Assembly (NCBI GenBank): GCA_031385445.1
Contig: JANNBM010000021.1
Coordinates: 1 to 64,000, forward strand
DNA length: 64,000 nucleotides
Reading direction: 5' to 3'
Origin: CAIYZT01 sp031385445
GTDB lineage: Bacteria; Pseudomonadota; Alphaproteobacteria; Rhodobacterales; Rhodobacteraceae
Shown here: piece by piece, positions 1 through 9,370 of the stretch
How the letters are laid out: every line of letters starts with the position of its first letter
Numbering within the stretch: the stretch's first letter is position 1
Notes under the pieces: generated by a model
What the model was told of the DNA's origin: nothing
The model's input: the letters and a program-made list of their open reading frames with translations, nothing else
Databases searched by the model: none
Position numbers and translations under genes: made by a program

Positions 1-257
1 AGGTGGCCAAGGGCCGCCAGCCCATACCACAGCGGAATCGTCGCCAGCAGCGCCATCGCCCGGCCCAGAAGATGCGGGGCCATCGGCACCTCTGGCGTCG
101 GCGCGGTGGCGCGCGCCACCTCGGGCCACTGTGCGATGAAGGCCACGATCAGGAACGCCAGCAACAGCGTGAAGGCGAACGGCTCGGAGGTCCCCCGGTT
201 CAGATGACGGCGCACCACCGTTGCCGGGTGCCGCCAGCTTGCCACGATGTCGCTCAC
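1..257 (-). CDS. YIP1 family membrane protein, truncated by the window edge
   Basis: Only the first 85 codons are present; the 3' end lies outside the window. The start is GTG (reading VSDIVASWRHPATVVRRHLN), with an alternative in-frame GTG three codons upstream, and it begins about 10 bases after the sufD stop, so it is probably the distal gene of the suf operon. A hydrophobic helix is visible at about residues 24-40 and a second begins near residue 70, as expected for the multi-helix YIP1 fold. Proteins of this kind commonly follow sufD in Rhodobacteraceae (family knowledge), but their role in Fe-S biogenesis is unknown. Assignment to YIP1 rests on recalled resemblance of the N-terminus. 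Confidence 0.6.
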   Translation of the reverse strand, partial: MSDIVASWRHPATVVRRHLNRGTSEPFAFTLLLAFLIVAFIAQWPEVARATAPTPEVPMAPHLLGRAMALLATIPLWYGLAALGH

Positions 258-267
258 AAAGGCCACT

Positions 268-1560
268 TCAGCGGCCCTCGTGCCGCGTCAGCCAGGCCTC
301 AAGCCGCGCGCGGATGTCCTCGGCCACCGCCGGATCCTCAATCTCGCCGATGGCTTCGGCCAGGAAGGCCAGCACCAGCAATGCCTTGGCCTCTGCCGCA
401 GGCACCCCGCGCGACCGCAGATAGAAAAGTGCGGTGTCGTCGATCGCCCCCGAGGTCGACCCGTGGCTGCATTTCACGTCGTCGGCGTAGATCTCCAGTT
501 CCGGCTTGGCCAGAAACTGGCTGTCCTCATCCAGCAGCAGGCTCTGGCTGATCTGATAGCCGTCGGTCTTCTGCGCGCCCTGTTTCACCAGAATCTTGCC
601 CTGGAACACGCCGACAGCACCATTCTTCAGCACCTTCTTGAACACCTGCCGGCTTTCGCAGCGCTGGCCTGCGTGCGTGACGAACACCGTGTCGTCATGC
701 ACGAACGCGCCGTCGCCGACAGCAGCCCCTGCGATGTGGGCGGCGGCATCGTCGCCCGCCAGCTCGATCACCGCCTCGTTGCGGGTCAGGCGGCCGTTCC
801 GCGTCAGGGTAAAGGACTTGAATGCGGAGGCGTCGCCGAGCCGGGCGAAAACATGGGTCGCGGCGCGGCGTTCATGGGCACGGCCCTGCAGGCGGATGTG
901 GTGGAACCGGCCCCCCGCACAAACCTCGACCTCCAGCACCGCGTTGAACCTTGCGGCAGCGGGGCCGCTTTCCAGCAGGGTGATCTCGGCCCCGGGTTCG
1001 ATCTTCACGCAATGGTGCAGGATCGCGTCGGAAGTCTCTGACGTATGGTGATAAATCAGCGCCACGGGCAGCGCTGCGATGCCCGTCACCCGGATCAGCA
1101 CGCCGTCGGTTGCAAAGGCCGTGTTCAGCGCGGCCAGCGGTCGGGCGACCGGCGACTGGCCCCGCGTCTCCAGCACGCCATAGACCTCGCGCGCCCAATG
1201 GATATCGGCACGCGCGGCAGTCGCCAGCCGCTCGATCTCGATCCCGGCGATGGCAGGGTCATCCGAGGCGGCGGCGTCGAACACGCCATCGACGAACACC
1301 AGCCGCACGCTGTCGATCCCGTCAAAGGCCGGGCTTTCGTCATCGGCGGCAAACACCTTGGCCGGGATCGGCGCAGGGGCTGTCAGACTGGCCGGGTCGG
1401 TATAACGCCAGTATTCGTCGCGCTTGCCCGGCAGCCCCATTGCCGTCAGCCGCGCCAGTGCTGCGTCGCGCGCAGGGACCGTCCAGCCGGTGGCCTCAAA
1501 CCCCAGACCGGCAATCCGCGCCGCCAGAAAGTCGGCCTTCGCCTGAAGCAGCGCCACCAT
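268..1560 (-). CDS. sufD: Fe-S cluster assembly protein SufD
   Basis: SufD is the partner of SufB in the cytosolic SufBC2D scaffold that builds Fe-S clusters. The C-terminal half carries the SufB/SufD beta-helix signature, including KCSHGSTSG (its His is the residue implicated in cluster assembly in the family) followed by DDTALFYLRSRG. Length of 430 residues is normal. The ATG overlaps the sufC stop as TGATG, and a GTG directly upstream would add one residue; the tight overlap implies translational coupling with sufC. The protein belongs to the iscR-led operon and is probably controlled by the promoter upstream of iscR. Confidence 0.96.
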   Translation of the reverse strand: MVALLQAKADFLAARIAGLGFEATGWTVPARDAALARLTAMGLPGKRDEYWRYTDPASLTAPAPIPAKVFAADDESPAFDGIDSVRLVFVDGVFDAAASDDPAIAGIEIERLATAARADIHWAREVYGVLETRGQSPVARPLAALNTAFATDGVLIRVTGIAALPVALIYHHTSETSDAILHHCVKIEPGAEITLLESGPAAARFNAVLEVEVCAGGRFHHIRLQGRAHERRAATHVFARLGDASAFKSFTLTRNGRLTRNEAVIELAGDDAAAHIAGAAVGDGAFVHDDTVFVTHAGQRCESRQVFKKVLKNGAVGVFQGKILVKQGAQKTDGYQISQSLLLDEDSQFLAKPELEIYADDVKCSHGSTSGAIDDTALFYLRSRGVPAAEAKALLVLAFLAEAIGEIEDPAVAEDIRARLEAWLTRHEGR

Positions 1561-2315
1561 CACGCCCCCTCCCGCAGGATGTCGGCATAGCCGTTGCTCT
1601 CGACCTCCAGCGCAAGGTCCGGCCCGCCGGATTTCACGATCCGCCCGTCGGCCATGATGTGCACGACATCGGGGCGGATGTGGTCCAGGAGCCGCTGGTA
1701 ATGCGTGATCACTAGGAACGACCGCCCGGCCCCGCGCAGCGCGTTCACCCCCTCGGCCACCAGTTTCATCGCATCCACGTCAAGGCCGGAATCGGTTTCG
1801 TCCAGAATGCACATGCGCGGTTCCAGCATGGCCATCTGCAGAATCTCGTTGCGCTTCTTCTCGCCACCCGAAAAGCCCACGTTGACCGGGCGCTTCATCA
1901 TGTCGGCGTCGATCTGCAGGCTGGCAGCCTTGGCGCGGACCACCTTGAGGAATTCACCCGCCGACATCTCGGCCTCGCCGCGTGCCTTCCTATGCGCGTT
2001 CACCGCCGTGCGCAGAAAGGTCATGTTGCCCACGCCGGGGATCTCGACCGGGTACTGGAAGGCCAGAAACAGCCCCGCCGCCGCGCGTTCCTCGGGTTCC
2101 AGCGCCAAAAGGTCGGCCCCGTCCAGCGTGGCGGTGCCGTCGGTGACCGCATAGCCTTCGCGCCCGGCCAGCACATAGGACAGCGTCGACTTGCCCGACC
2201 CGTTCGGCCCCATGATCGCATGCACGGTGCCCGCGCCGATGGACAGGTCCACGCCCTTGAGAATGGCCTTGTCCTCGGCCTCAAGTTTGACATGCAGGTT
2301 CTTGATCTCAAGCAT
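1560..2315 (-). CDS. sufC: Fe-S cluster assembly ATPase SufC
   Basis: SufC is the ABC-type ATPase that drives conformational change in the SufBC2D scaffold. Walker A GPNGSGKST lies at residues 36-44, the signature FSGGEKKRNEI near residue 150, and Walker B with ILDETDSGLD follows; ETDSGLD is the SufC hallmark. The length of 251 residues is standard. The open frame continues upstream, but MLEIKNLHVKLEAEDK is the conserved start. Its ATG sits inside the last codons of the upstream FkbM methyltransferase gene (8-base overlap), so the two are translationally coupled although functionally unrelated at first sight. Confidence 0.97.
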   Translation of the reverse strand: MLEIKNLHVKLEAEDKAILKGVDLSIGAGTVHAIMGPNGSGKSTLSYVLAGREGYAVTDGTATLDGADLLALEPEERAAAGLFLAFQYPVEIPGVGNMTFLRTAVNAHRKARGEAEMSAGEFLKVVRAKAASLQIDADMMKRPVNVGFSGGEKKRNEILQMAMLEPRMCILDETDSGLDVDAMKLVAEGVNALRGAGRSFLVITHYQRLLDHIRPDVVHIMADGRIVKSGGPDLALEVESNGYADILREGA

Positions 2316-3030
2316 TTTTCTTTTCCTTTGGCAGAACCAGCAGATCCTGGTTCGCAGGGGTGCGTGGCCCCTCATGGGCGATGACATAGTTCTGTTCCAG
2401 CATCCAGTCACGGAACGGGGCCGCGTTGATGTGGTCCAGTTCCAGAAACACCGGCGGGCGGTGCGTGGCGATGGTCGCGGACAGGCCGCGCAGGGCCTGC
2501 ATCTCCATCCCCTCGATGTCCAGCTTGATGAAATCGACGCGTTGGCCGACCAGCATCGCATCCCCCGTCCGCACCGAAAGCCCGCCCTTCCCGTCCGCAA
2601 CCAGCCGGGTGGCCCCCAGGTTCGCGCGCTTCGTCACCGCCGAAAACCCCGCCCCCTCGGCATCGGACAACCCCCACCCCAGATGGGTCAGGTCCACCTT
2701 GTCCGCCAGCCGGTTCAGCGCGACATTCACGCGCAGCAGCGCCATCGCCGGCGGGTTCGGTTCAAACGCGATCACGCGGGCGGCGCCCATGAACAGCGCG
2801 GCAAACAGCGTGTGGTTGCCGACGTTCGCGCCGACATCCACGAACACGCCGCCCGGCGGAAAGTATGCCGCCATCACCGCCATCTCGTCGCGTTCCCAGA
2901 ACTTGCCCTGCGCATGCTTGCGCTGGATCTTGTCGCCCGCGTCGGCCACGCAGAACCGCACCGCCCGCCCCTCGATCACGGCGTCGATCACGGTCGCCCC
3001 CTCGGGCAGCGGAACAGCCTGCGCATTCAT
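2308..3030 (-). CDS. FkbM family methyltransferase embedded in the suf operon
   Basis: This 240-residue protein has the FkbM layout: SAM-binding motif VFVDVGANVGNHTLFAALF, acidic loop VIAFEPNP, and the later DFIKLDIEGMEMQALRG motif. FkbM enzymes are SAM-dependent O-methyltransferases, often acting on sugars or secondary metabolites. The start MNAQAVPLPEG was chosen because it overlaps the previous gene as ATGA; the frame is open further upstream but there it overlaps that gene heavily. It lies between sufB and sufC on the same strand and is probably co-transcribed with them. The substrate cannot be told from sequence. Confidence 0.85.
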   Translation of the reverse strand: MNAQAVPLPEGATVIDAVIEGRAVRFCVADAGDKIQRKHAQGKFWERDEMAVMAAYFPPGGVFVDVGANVGNHTLFAALFMGAARVIAFEPNPPAMALLRVNVALNRLADKVDLTHLGWGLSDAEGAGFSAVTKRANLGATRLVADGKGGLSVRTGDAMLVGQRVDFIKLDIEGMEMQALRGLSATIATHRPPVFLELDHINAAPFRDWMLEQNYVIAHEGPRTPANQDLLVLPKEKKNA

Positions 3031-3617
3031 GCCGGTTCCTGCATCAGGTCGATGACATGGCGCAGCCGCTTGGGGTCCAGCACCACCGGCGCCACCTGAA
3101 ACCGCGCCATCCGCCCGATCAACTGCACCGGTTCGAACCACTCTTCCACCGCGCGGTATTTCAGGCGCGGCAGATAGTCGTCGAACATCACCGTCACCGG
3201 CCGCACGATGCGCAGGATCGTCGCCAGAAAGCAGGCCACGCGGAACCGCCCGTCGATCAGCACCACATCCGGATGCACGAAGTCCATCCGGTCCCAGACC
3301 CCCAGCGAATAATCCGCATATTGCCGCCAGCGCAGCTCGTTCCGGGGGTGGCCCCAGCGGCGTGTCGGGCCAACGTCGGCCCGGTGCAGGTTCACGGTCG
3401 AGGCCCCGGGATGCGCCACCATCCAGGCCCGCATCATCGACAGCCAGTACCGGTCACTCTCAACCGCAAAGATCACCTTGTCCGGCATCTCGGCGGCCAT
3501 CAGCGTGGACCCCCCCGTTCCATATTCCAGGATCACCCCCGCCCCCGCATAGGCCGCGCGCAACCCGGCGGCCTCGGCGTCAGGCATGGTCAACGCGGGG
3601 CGTGACATCGCGTCCAT
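3027..3617 (-). CDS. class I SAM-dependent methyltransferase-like protein
   Basis: A 196-residue protein with a Rossmann-type SAM site: VILEYGTGGSTLMAAEM (motif I), the acidic VESDRYW after the second strand, and VVLIDGRFRVACFL at the position of the fourth strand. No separate substrate domain is visible. The start could be GTG, ATG or a downstream ATG (MSRPALTMPDAE) within 12 bases; the middle ATG was chosen. It overlaps the following FkbM gene by 4 bases, so the two methyltransferases look like a coupled pair. Proteins of this size occur next to surface-glycan genes in related bacteria (family knowledge); here the setting is the suf operon. Substrate unknown. Confidence 0.7.
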   Translation of the reverse strand: MDAMSRPALTMPDAEAAGLRAAYAGAGVILEYGTGGSTLMAAEMPDKVIFAVESDRYWLSMMRAWMVAHPGASTVNLHRADVGPTRRWGHPRNELRWRQYADYSLGVWDRMDFVHPDVVLIDGRFRVACFLATILRIVRPVTVMFDDYLPRLKYRAVEEWFEPVQLIGRMARFQVAPVVLDPKRLRHVIDLMQEPA

Positions 3618-3680
3618 CACCCGGCCACCCGCCGCTGCGCAGGCGGCACCGCAACCGGATCCGCCCCGCGCCGCATGGTG

Positions 3681-3992
3681 TCACGCAACCTTGACCGCCG
3701 TGCCGGACGCCGTGACCATCATCATGTTGTTGATGACCTCGTAGTCCAGGTCGACCCCGATCACCGCATGCGCGCCCAGTTCTGCCGCATGCGCCTCCAG
3801 CTCTTTCAGCGCGGTGTCGCGGGCGACGGCCATTTCGCCCTCATAGGCCCCGGACCGGCCACCGATGATGTCGGTGATGCCCGCGAAAAGGTCGCGGAAC
3901 ATGTTGGCCCCCATGATGGCCTCACCCACCACGATGCCGAGATAGTCCGTCACTTTCTTACCCTCGATGGTGGGCGTGGTGGTCATGATCAT
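3681..3992 (-). CDS. YbjQ/UPF0145 family protein
   Basis: A 103-residue protein with the features of the YbjQ (UPF0145, heavy-metal-binding-like) family: YLGIVVGEAIMGANMFRDL, GGRSGAYEGEM, and the C-terminal LGAHAVIGVDLDYEVINN followed by MMMVTASGTAV. The family forms pentameric rings and its biochemical role is not settled. Two ATGs lie six bases apart; an AGGGA ribosome binding site upstream is better spaced for the second. It sits between the small membrane proteins and the methyltransferase pair in the suf operon. A metal-related role fits the context but is inference. Confidence 0.85.
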   Translation of the reverse strand: MIMTTTPTIEGKKVTDYLGIVVGEAIMGANMFRDLFAGITDIIGGRSGAYEGEMAVARDTALKELEAHAAELGAHAVIGVDLDYEVINNMMMVTASGTAVKVA

Positions 3993-4110
3993 CCGTCCCT
4001 ACTCCGCTCTGGCGGGTCGTTCGCCCGCTCTCTTGGCCGGGGCCGCGCCTGGTGGCCCCCCGGTCCGGGTTCTGGCACATCGGGGTGGCCAATGCCACGG
4101 CCCCCTTGTC

Positions 4111-4230
4111 TCAGCCCTTGCGGCTCTGGGGGTACATCAGGATGGCGAAGGCGAAGGCCGCGGTAAAGATCATTGCCACGAATACGCCGAGCGCGCCCGC
4201 ACCTGCTGTTACGGCGGGGTTTCCCTTCAT
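4111..4230 (-). CDS. 39-residue single-span membrane microprotein
   Basis: A very short frame reading MKGNPAVTAGAGALGVFVAM and on to a hydrophobic stretch rich in F, A and I, ending with MYPQSRKG. It has one predicted membrane helix at about residues 12-32 and a basic C-terminus. A good ribosome binding site (GGAAGG, 9 bases before ATG) precedes it and the reading frame is uninterrupted. It lies in the suf operon between a two-helix membrane protein and the ybjQ-type gene, all on one strand. No function is recognised. Evidence is the start signal, composition and operon position. Confidence 0.6.
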   Translation of the reverse strand: MKGNPAVTAGAGALGVFVAMIFTAAFAFAILMYPQSRKG

Positions 4231-4278
4231 CCGACCGATCCTTCCAGGCGGTTTCAATCTGAGCATCTGCTGAAGCAG

Positions 4279-4598
4279 TCATTTTCGACTTTCCGCTGCT
4301 GACGCTCTTTCTCCGTCGCCGCCGGGCAACGACCTTCGAAGTTGCCTTCTGGCCGTCAGAATGCCGATTGCGACCGGGAAGGCGATGAACACCACAAGCG
4401 CAAGGACCAGTGCTGTCTTCTTCTGATCGAGATCGAATGCGTAATGCGCGAACGCAACCACCATTGCCACAAGTACGCCGCCCGCCAGAACCATTGGGAA
4501 AAAGCGCTGCTTCGCGCCGGGCGTGCTCTTGGCTTGATCGACCCAATCCAAGTAGCGGTCTAGTTTCGCTTCGAGACTTGTAGCATAGGGGCGCGGCA

Positions 4599-4599
<1 letters not shown>
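4279..4599 (-). CDS. two-helix membrane protein of the suf operon
   Basis: A 106-residue protein starting MPRPYATSLEAKLDRYLDWV. It has a short amphipathic N-terminus, two hydrophobic helices at roughly residues 35-55 (VLAGGVLVAMVVAFAHYAF) and 63-82 (ALVLALVVFIAFPVAIGIL), and a basic, Ser/Glu-rich tail. The ATG overlaps the sufB stop as TGATG, so translation is coupled to sufB. I do not recognise a named family. The context suggests that it is co-produced with the Suf machinery, possibly tethering something to the membrane, which is inference only. Confidence 0.75.
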
Positions 4600-6107
<1,508 letters not shown>

Positions 6108-6122
6108 CTCGTCTATCCTTCT

Positions 6123-7166
6123 TCACGTCATCCGCGCGCGGATGCGCTTGTATTCCCGGCCCCAGCTTTCGGCAAAGCGCAGGACGTCTTCTTTGTGCGT
6201 CGTGGGCCCGATCGAGATCCGGATGGCTTGCGCCGCCTGCTCCTCGCCAAATCCCATCGCTTTGAGCACCCGGCTGGCCCTGACCTTGCCCGAAGAGCAG
6301 GCCGATCCCGCCGAAACTGCAAATCCCGCAAGGTCCATCGCCATAACCTGCGTCTCGCCCTTCCAGCCGGGCGCGATCAGGAAAAGCGTGTTTGGCAAAC
6401 GGGCCACCGATTTCCCGACAGAAATAGTCTTAAATTCCATGGCCGACAATGCCGAATCTAGAATATTTCTAATTACCGCCACCTCGTCCCAAACCCCGTT
6501 CGCCAGATCGCGCGCGGCGGCCTCGGCGGCGGCGGCAAAACCGGCGATACCGATCAGATTTTCGGTGCCCGCGCGGCGACCCATCTCTTGCCCACCGCCT
6601 TTTAGCTGCGACGACAGATCAAGCCCGCGCCGAAGAATCAAGGCGCCAATGCCCTTGGGTCCACCCAGTTTATGCGCCGAAACAAGGCCCATGTGGCAGC
6701 CAAGCCAGTTGAACGCCAGCGGCACCTTGCCGAAAGCCTGCGTCAGATCGGACAGGGCCACGCCGGGCGGCAGGGTTTGCACGATGCCGGTTTCGGAATT
6801 GGCCAGTTGCACGGCGCTTTGGGCGGGATTGACCGCCAGAACCGCGCCTTCGGGCGTGACTGGCAGGCGAGGGTCGCACCAAGCGGCGACGGCCTCATGC
6901 TCCAGATCGGCGCACAGCAGACCCCGGCCCGCACAGCCAAGCGCCGCCGCCTCAGTTGCGCCCGAGGTAAAGATGATGTCCGCACCGTCCGCGCCGAGCG
7001 CCGCCGCGATCTTGGCGCGCGCATTTTCCATCAGCGATCTGGCCGCGCGGCCCTCGGCATGAACGGACGAGGGGTTGCCCGAGATATCCATGGCCGCCGC
7101 CATTGCCGCCCGCGCTTCGGCCCGCAGCGGCGTGGTGGCATTCCAGTCCAGATAGGTGCGGCTCAC
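6123..7166 (-). CDS. class V PLP-dependent cysteine desulfurase (IscS/NifS-like)
   Basis: The enzyme removes sulfur from cysteine as a persulfide for cluster assembly. The PLP lysine is in SAHKLGGPKG (about K166) and the catalytic cysteine in SAGSACSSGK (about C290). The N-terminal YLDWNATTPLR, NPSSVHAEGRAAR and NSETGIVQ motifs are those of the NifS/IscS group. At 347 residues it is somewhat shorter than typical IscS (about 390-400), and some motif residues vary (TEAAALG where TEANN or similar is usual). The start codon is GTG, overlapping the iscR stop as GTGA. Related operons often carry a second desulfurase, SufS, downstream of sufD; that region is outside the window. Confidence 0.9.
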   Translation of the reverse strand: MSRTYLDWNATTPLRAEARAAMAAAMDISGNPSSVHAEGRAARSLMENARAKIAAALGADGADIIFTSGATEAAALGCAGRGLLCADLEHEAVAAWCDPRLPVTPEGAVLAVNPAQSAVQLANSETGIVQTLPPGVALSDLTQAFGKVPLAFNWLGCHMGLVSAHKLGGPKGIGALILRRGLDLSSQLKGGGQEMGRRAGTENLIGIAGFAAAAEAAARDLANGVWDEVAVIRNILDSALSAMEFKTISVGKSVARLPNTLFLIAPGWKGETQVMAMDLAGFAVSAGSACSSGKVRASRVLKAMGFGEEQAAQAIRISIGPTTHKEDVLRFAESWGREYKRIRARMT

Positions 7167-7621
7167 TCGTCAACCACCCGCAGCAGCGCGGGCACGGCGG
7201 GGCACGGTGTCATCTCGTTGCGGATCACATCCGACAGGCGCGTGGTGTGCAGGAACACATAAACATTGGCCGAAAGGCTTTCCCACAGCCGGTTGGTCAG
7301 GCTTTGCGCCCGCGTGCCCGACAGCCCACCATTCGCCCCTGCCCCGGTGTGCATCGCGTCAACGGTTTCTTCCACCGCCTCAAGAATTTCGCTGATACGG
7401 ATGGTGTCGGGCATCCGCGCCAGCCGGTATCCGCCGCCCGGCCCGCGGACCGCCTCGACCAGCCCGGCGCGGCGCAGCTTGACGAAAAGCTGCTCCAGAT
7501 AGGGCAAGGAAATATCCTGCCGCTTCGAAATCGCCGCCAGCGACATCAGATCGTCGCCATCCGAGACAGCCAGATCCGCCAGCGCCACCATGGCATAGCG
7601 CCCTTTGGTCGAGAGTTTCAT
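7163..7621 (-). CDS. iscR: Rrf2-family Fe-S/iron regulator IscR
   Basis: A 152-residue winged-helix repressor expected to control its own operon. The start MKLSTKGRYAMVALADLA is the conserved Rrf2 N-terminus, followed by the helix-turn-helix around SLAAISKRQDISLPYLEQLF and the wing VRGPGGGYRLAR. The loop that in E. coli IscR holds three cysteine ligands reads DAMHTGAGANGGLSGTRAQ here and has no cysteine; the only Cys is residue 140 (MTPCPAV). Rhodobacter-type IscR is known to lack the classic ligand set, so this is probably lineage-normal rather than broken. It is the first gene of the operon. Confidence 0.95.
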   Translation of the reverse strand: MKLSTKGRYAMVALADLAVSDGDDLMSLAAISKRQDISLPYLEQLFVKLRRAGLVEAVRGPGGGYRLARMPDTIRISEILEAVEETVDAMHTGAGANGGLSGTRAQSLTNRLWESLSANVYVFLHTTRLSDVIRNEMTPCPAVPALLRVVDE

Positions 7622-7714
7622 GCGATCCCCGCCTAAAAACATTGACGCGCGGCCCCCTGCCCATTACCTGAAAACCGGATGGACCACGGGGGCGCAACCT
7701 GCGCCTTTGGAACG

Positions 7715-7743
7715 GTTCTAAAAACTCTGAGCGAATACGTCAA
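7715..7743 (-). promoter_or_regulatory. predicted sigma-70-type promoter of the iscR-suf operon
   Basis: On the minus strand TTGACG and TAGAAC are separated by exactly 17 bases, placing a start site roughly 85-90 bases before the iscR ATG. The -35 matches consensus in five of six positions and the -10 in four. The divergent hydrolase gene starts 30 bases on the other side, so regulators bound here could affect both directions. No IscR or iron-box operator was confidently identified. Confidence 0.55.
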
Positions 7744-7773
7744 GAATTTGCTCCATACAGGCGATCGATAAAC

Positions 7774-8433
7774 ATGCCCGAAGTGATTTTCCCCGGCCCC
7801 GAAGGGCGTCTTGAAGGACGCTATCACCCGCAAAAAGAGCGCGATGCGCCGATCGCCATCGTTCTGCATCCGCACCCGAACTATGGCGGGACGATGAACA
7901 ACAAGGTGGTGTTCAACCTGCATTATGCCTTTTACAACTTGGGCTTTTCGGTGCTGCGGTTCAATTTTCGCGGTGTTGGGCGCAGTCAGGGCGAATATGA
8001 CATGGGCATTGGCGAGCTGTCCGATGCCGCCACCTCGCTCGACTATTTGCAGGCCATGAACCAGAATTCCAAACATTGCTGGGTCGCGGGGTTTTCCTTT
8101 GGCGCCTGGATCGGGATGCAGCTTTTGATGCGCCGGCCCGAGATTACTGGCTTTATCTCGGTCGCGCCGCCGGCAAACATGTATGATTTCTCGTTCCTCG
8201 CGCCCTGCCCCGCCTCGGGTCTGGTGATCAACGGCACGGCCGACAAAGTTGCCCCGCCAAAAGATACCAAGATTTTGGTGGGCAAACTGCACGAGCAAAA
8301 GGGCATCACGATCACCCATACCGAGATCGAGGGCGCCGATCACTTTTTCAAGGACGACGAGCAGCACATGAAGCCGATGATCGACACGGTCAGCGGTTAT
8401 GTGAAACGGCGGCTGACGGAGGCGACAAGGTAA
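7774..8433 (+). CDS. alpha/beta hydrolase
   Basis: A 219-residue cytosolic hydrolase with the nucleophile elbow GFSFGAW (Ser108), an oxyanion region at LHPHPNYGGTMNN, the acid in INGTADKVAPP and the catalytic His in EGADHFF. It fits the small dienelactone-hydrolase-like group (COG2945 type) with no lid domain visible. The substrate is unknown. It diverges from iscR and its stop overlaps the next gene start as TAATG, so it heads a three-gene unit with a small protein and an HD-domain phosphohydrolase. Confidence 0.85.
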   Translation: MPEVIFPGPEGRLEGRYHPQKERDAPIAIVLHPHPNYGGTMNNKVVFNLHYAFYNLGFSVLRFNFRGVGRSQGEYDMGIGELSDAATSLDYLQAMNQNSKHCWVAGFSFGAWIGMQLLMRRPEITGFISVAPPANMYDFSFLAPCPASGLVINGTADKVAPPKDTKILVGKLHEQKGITITHTEIEGADHFFKDDEQHMKPMIDTVSGYVKRRLTEATR

Positions 8434-8690
8434 TGTCTTTGGTGGATGATCTGGCGGCGAAACTGGCGTTCGACGTTTGCAACGCGCTGGACGATCTGGG
8501 CGATGACCGGTTTTACGACAAGGTGTCAAAGGTGATCCTTGAAGTGTCGCCGACCATGCAAGAGGGCTTTAACACGGCCATCAAGGTGATTCTGGCCGAA
8601 AAGAAGGGGCGCGAGTTTCTGGAGCGCACGCTTGAGGCCAAGAGAAGTGGCAAGGATGCGCCGTCGGCGCCGTTGGGCAGCGGACATTGA
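8433..8690 (+). CDS. small conserved protein of unknown function
   Basis: An 85-residue, mostly helical and charged protein starting MSLVDDLAAKLAFDVCNALD, with a long predicted helical segment around residues 25-70 and a Pro/Ser-rich tail. No signal peptide or membrane helix is seen. It overlaps both neighbours: one base with the hydrolase stop and four with the HD-domain gene (TTGA), a sign of translational coupling. I do not recognise a family and give no function. Confidence 0.7.
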   Translation: MSLVDDLAAKLAFDVCNALDDLGDDRFYDKVSKVILEVSPTMQEGFNTAIKVILAEKKGREFLERTLEAKRSGKDAPSAPLGSGH

Positions 8691-9274
8691 CCAGCAGGCT
8701 GCAAGCGCAGTTCGACTTTTTGAACGAGGCGGACCGGCTTAAATCGGTCCTGCGGGCGACGACTTTGCTGGATGGCTCGCGCCCGGAAAATTCGGGCGAG
8801 CATTCCTGGCATCTGGCACTTTATGCGCTGGTTCTGGCGGATCAGGCGGGGCCGGGTGTCGATATCGGCCGGGTGATCCGAATGCTTTTGATCCACGATC
8901 TGGTGGAGATTGATGTGGGCGATGTGCCGATCCATTCGGCGGGGGGCCAAGCGCATGGATCGGTGGGAACGCAGGCCGCCGAGGCAGCGGCGGCTGAGCG
9001 GATATTTGGATTGCTCCCCAATGACTTGGGCGGCGATCTGAAAGCTTTGTGGCAAGAGTTTGAGGCCGCCCTGACCCCCGATGCCGTGTTTGCCAAATCG
9101 CTGGACCGGGTGCAGCCGGTGATGGCCAATCTGATGTCGGGCGGCGGAACGTGGAAGACCTATGAGGTGACCGCCCCGCAGCTTGAGGCCCGCGTTGGCG
9201 TCAAAATTGCGCGCGGCGCGCCGGCTTTGTGGGACTGGGTCAAGGCACGGACCAATGCCTATTTCGGCGCCTAG
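8687..9274 (+). CDS. HD-domain phosphohydrolase (YfbR/HDDC2-like)
   Basis: A 195-residue HD-superfamily metal-dependent phosphohydrolase. The metal ligands are visible as ENSGEHSWH (His39) and LLIHDLVEID (His70, Asp71, with Glu74 in the HDxxE form of the YfbR/HDDC2 group), which usually act as 5'-deoxynucleotidases. The start is a TTG overlapping the previous stop; the following MTSRLQAQFDFLNEADRLKS is a well-formed family N-terminus and no ATG or GTG gives a better one. The nucleotide substrate is inferred from the family only. Confidence 0.82.
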   Translation: MTSRLQAQFDFLNEADRLKSVLRATTLLDGSRPENSGEHSWHLALYALVLADQAGPGVDIGRVIRMLLIHDLVEIDVGDVPIHSAGGQAHGSVGTQAAEAAAAERIFGLLPNDLGGDLKALWQEFEAALTPDAVFAKSLDRVQPVMANLMSGGGTWKTYEVTAPQLEARVGVKIARGAPALWDWVKARTNAYFGA

Positions 9275-9370
9275 GCCAAGATTCGGTATACTGCCGCATA
9301 CAGTCTTCCCCTTAACCCCTTTTTCACGTAAACCCTGCTCTAACTGCTCCATAAAATCGAAGGGCCCGAC

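Noticed and set aside
4039..4059. GGGGCC/GGCCCC hairpin upstream of the ybjQ-type gene
   Set aside because: The 6-bp stem has a 9-base loop and no T-run, so it is not convincing as a terminator inside a cistron series; such stems are frequent in GC-rich DNA.
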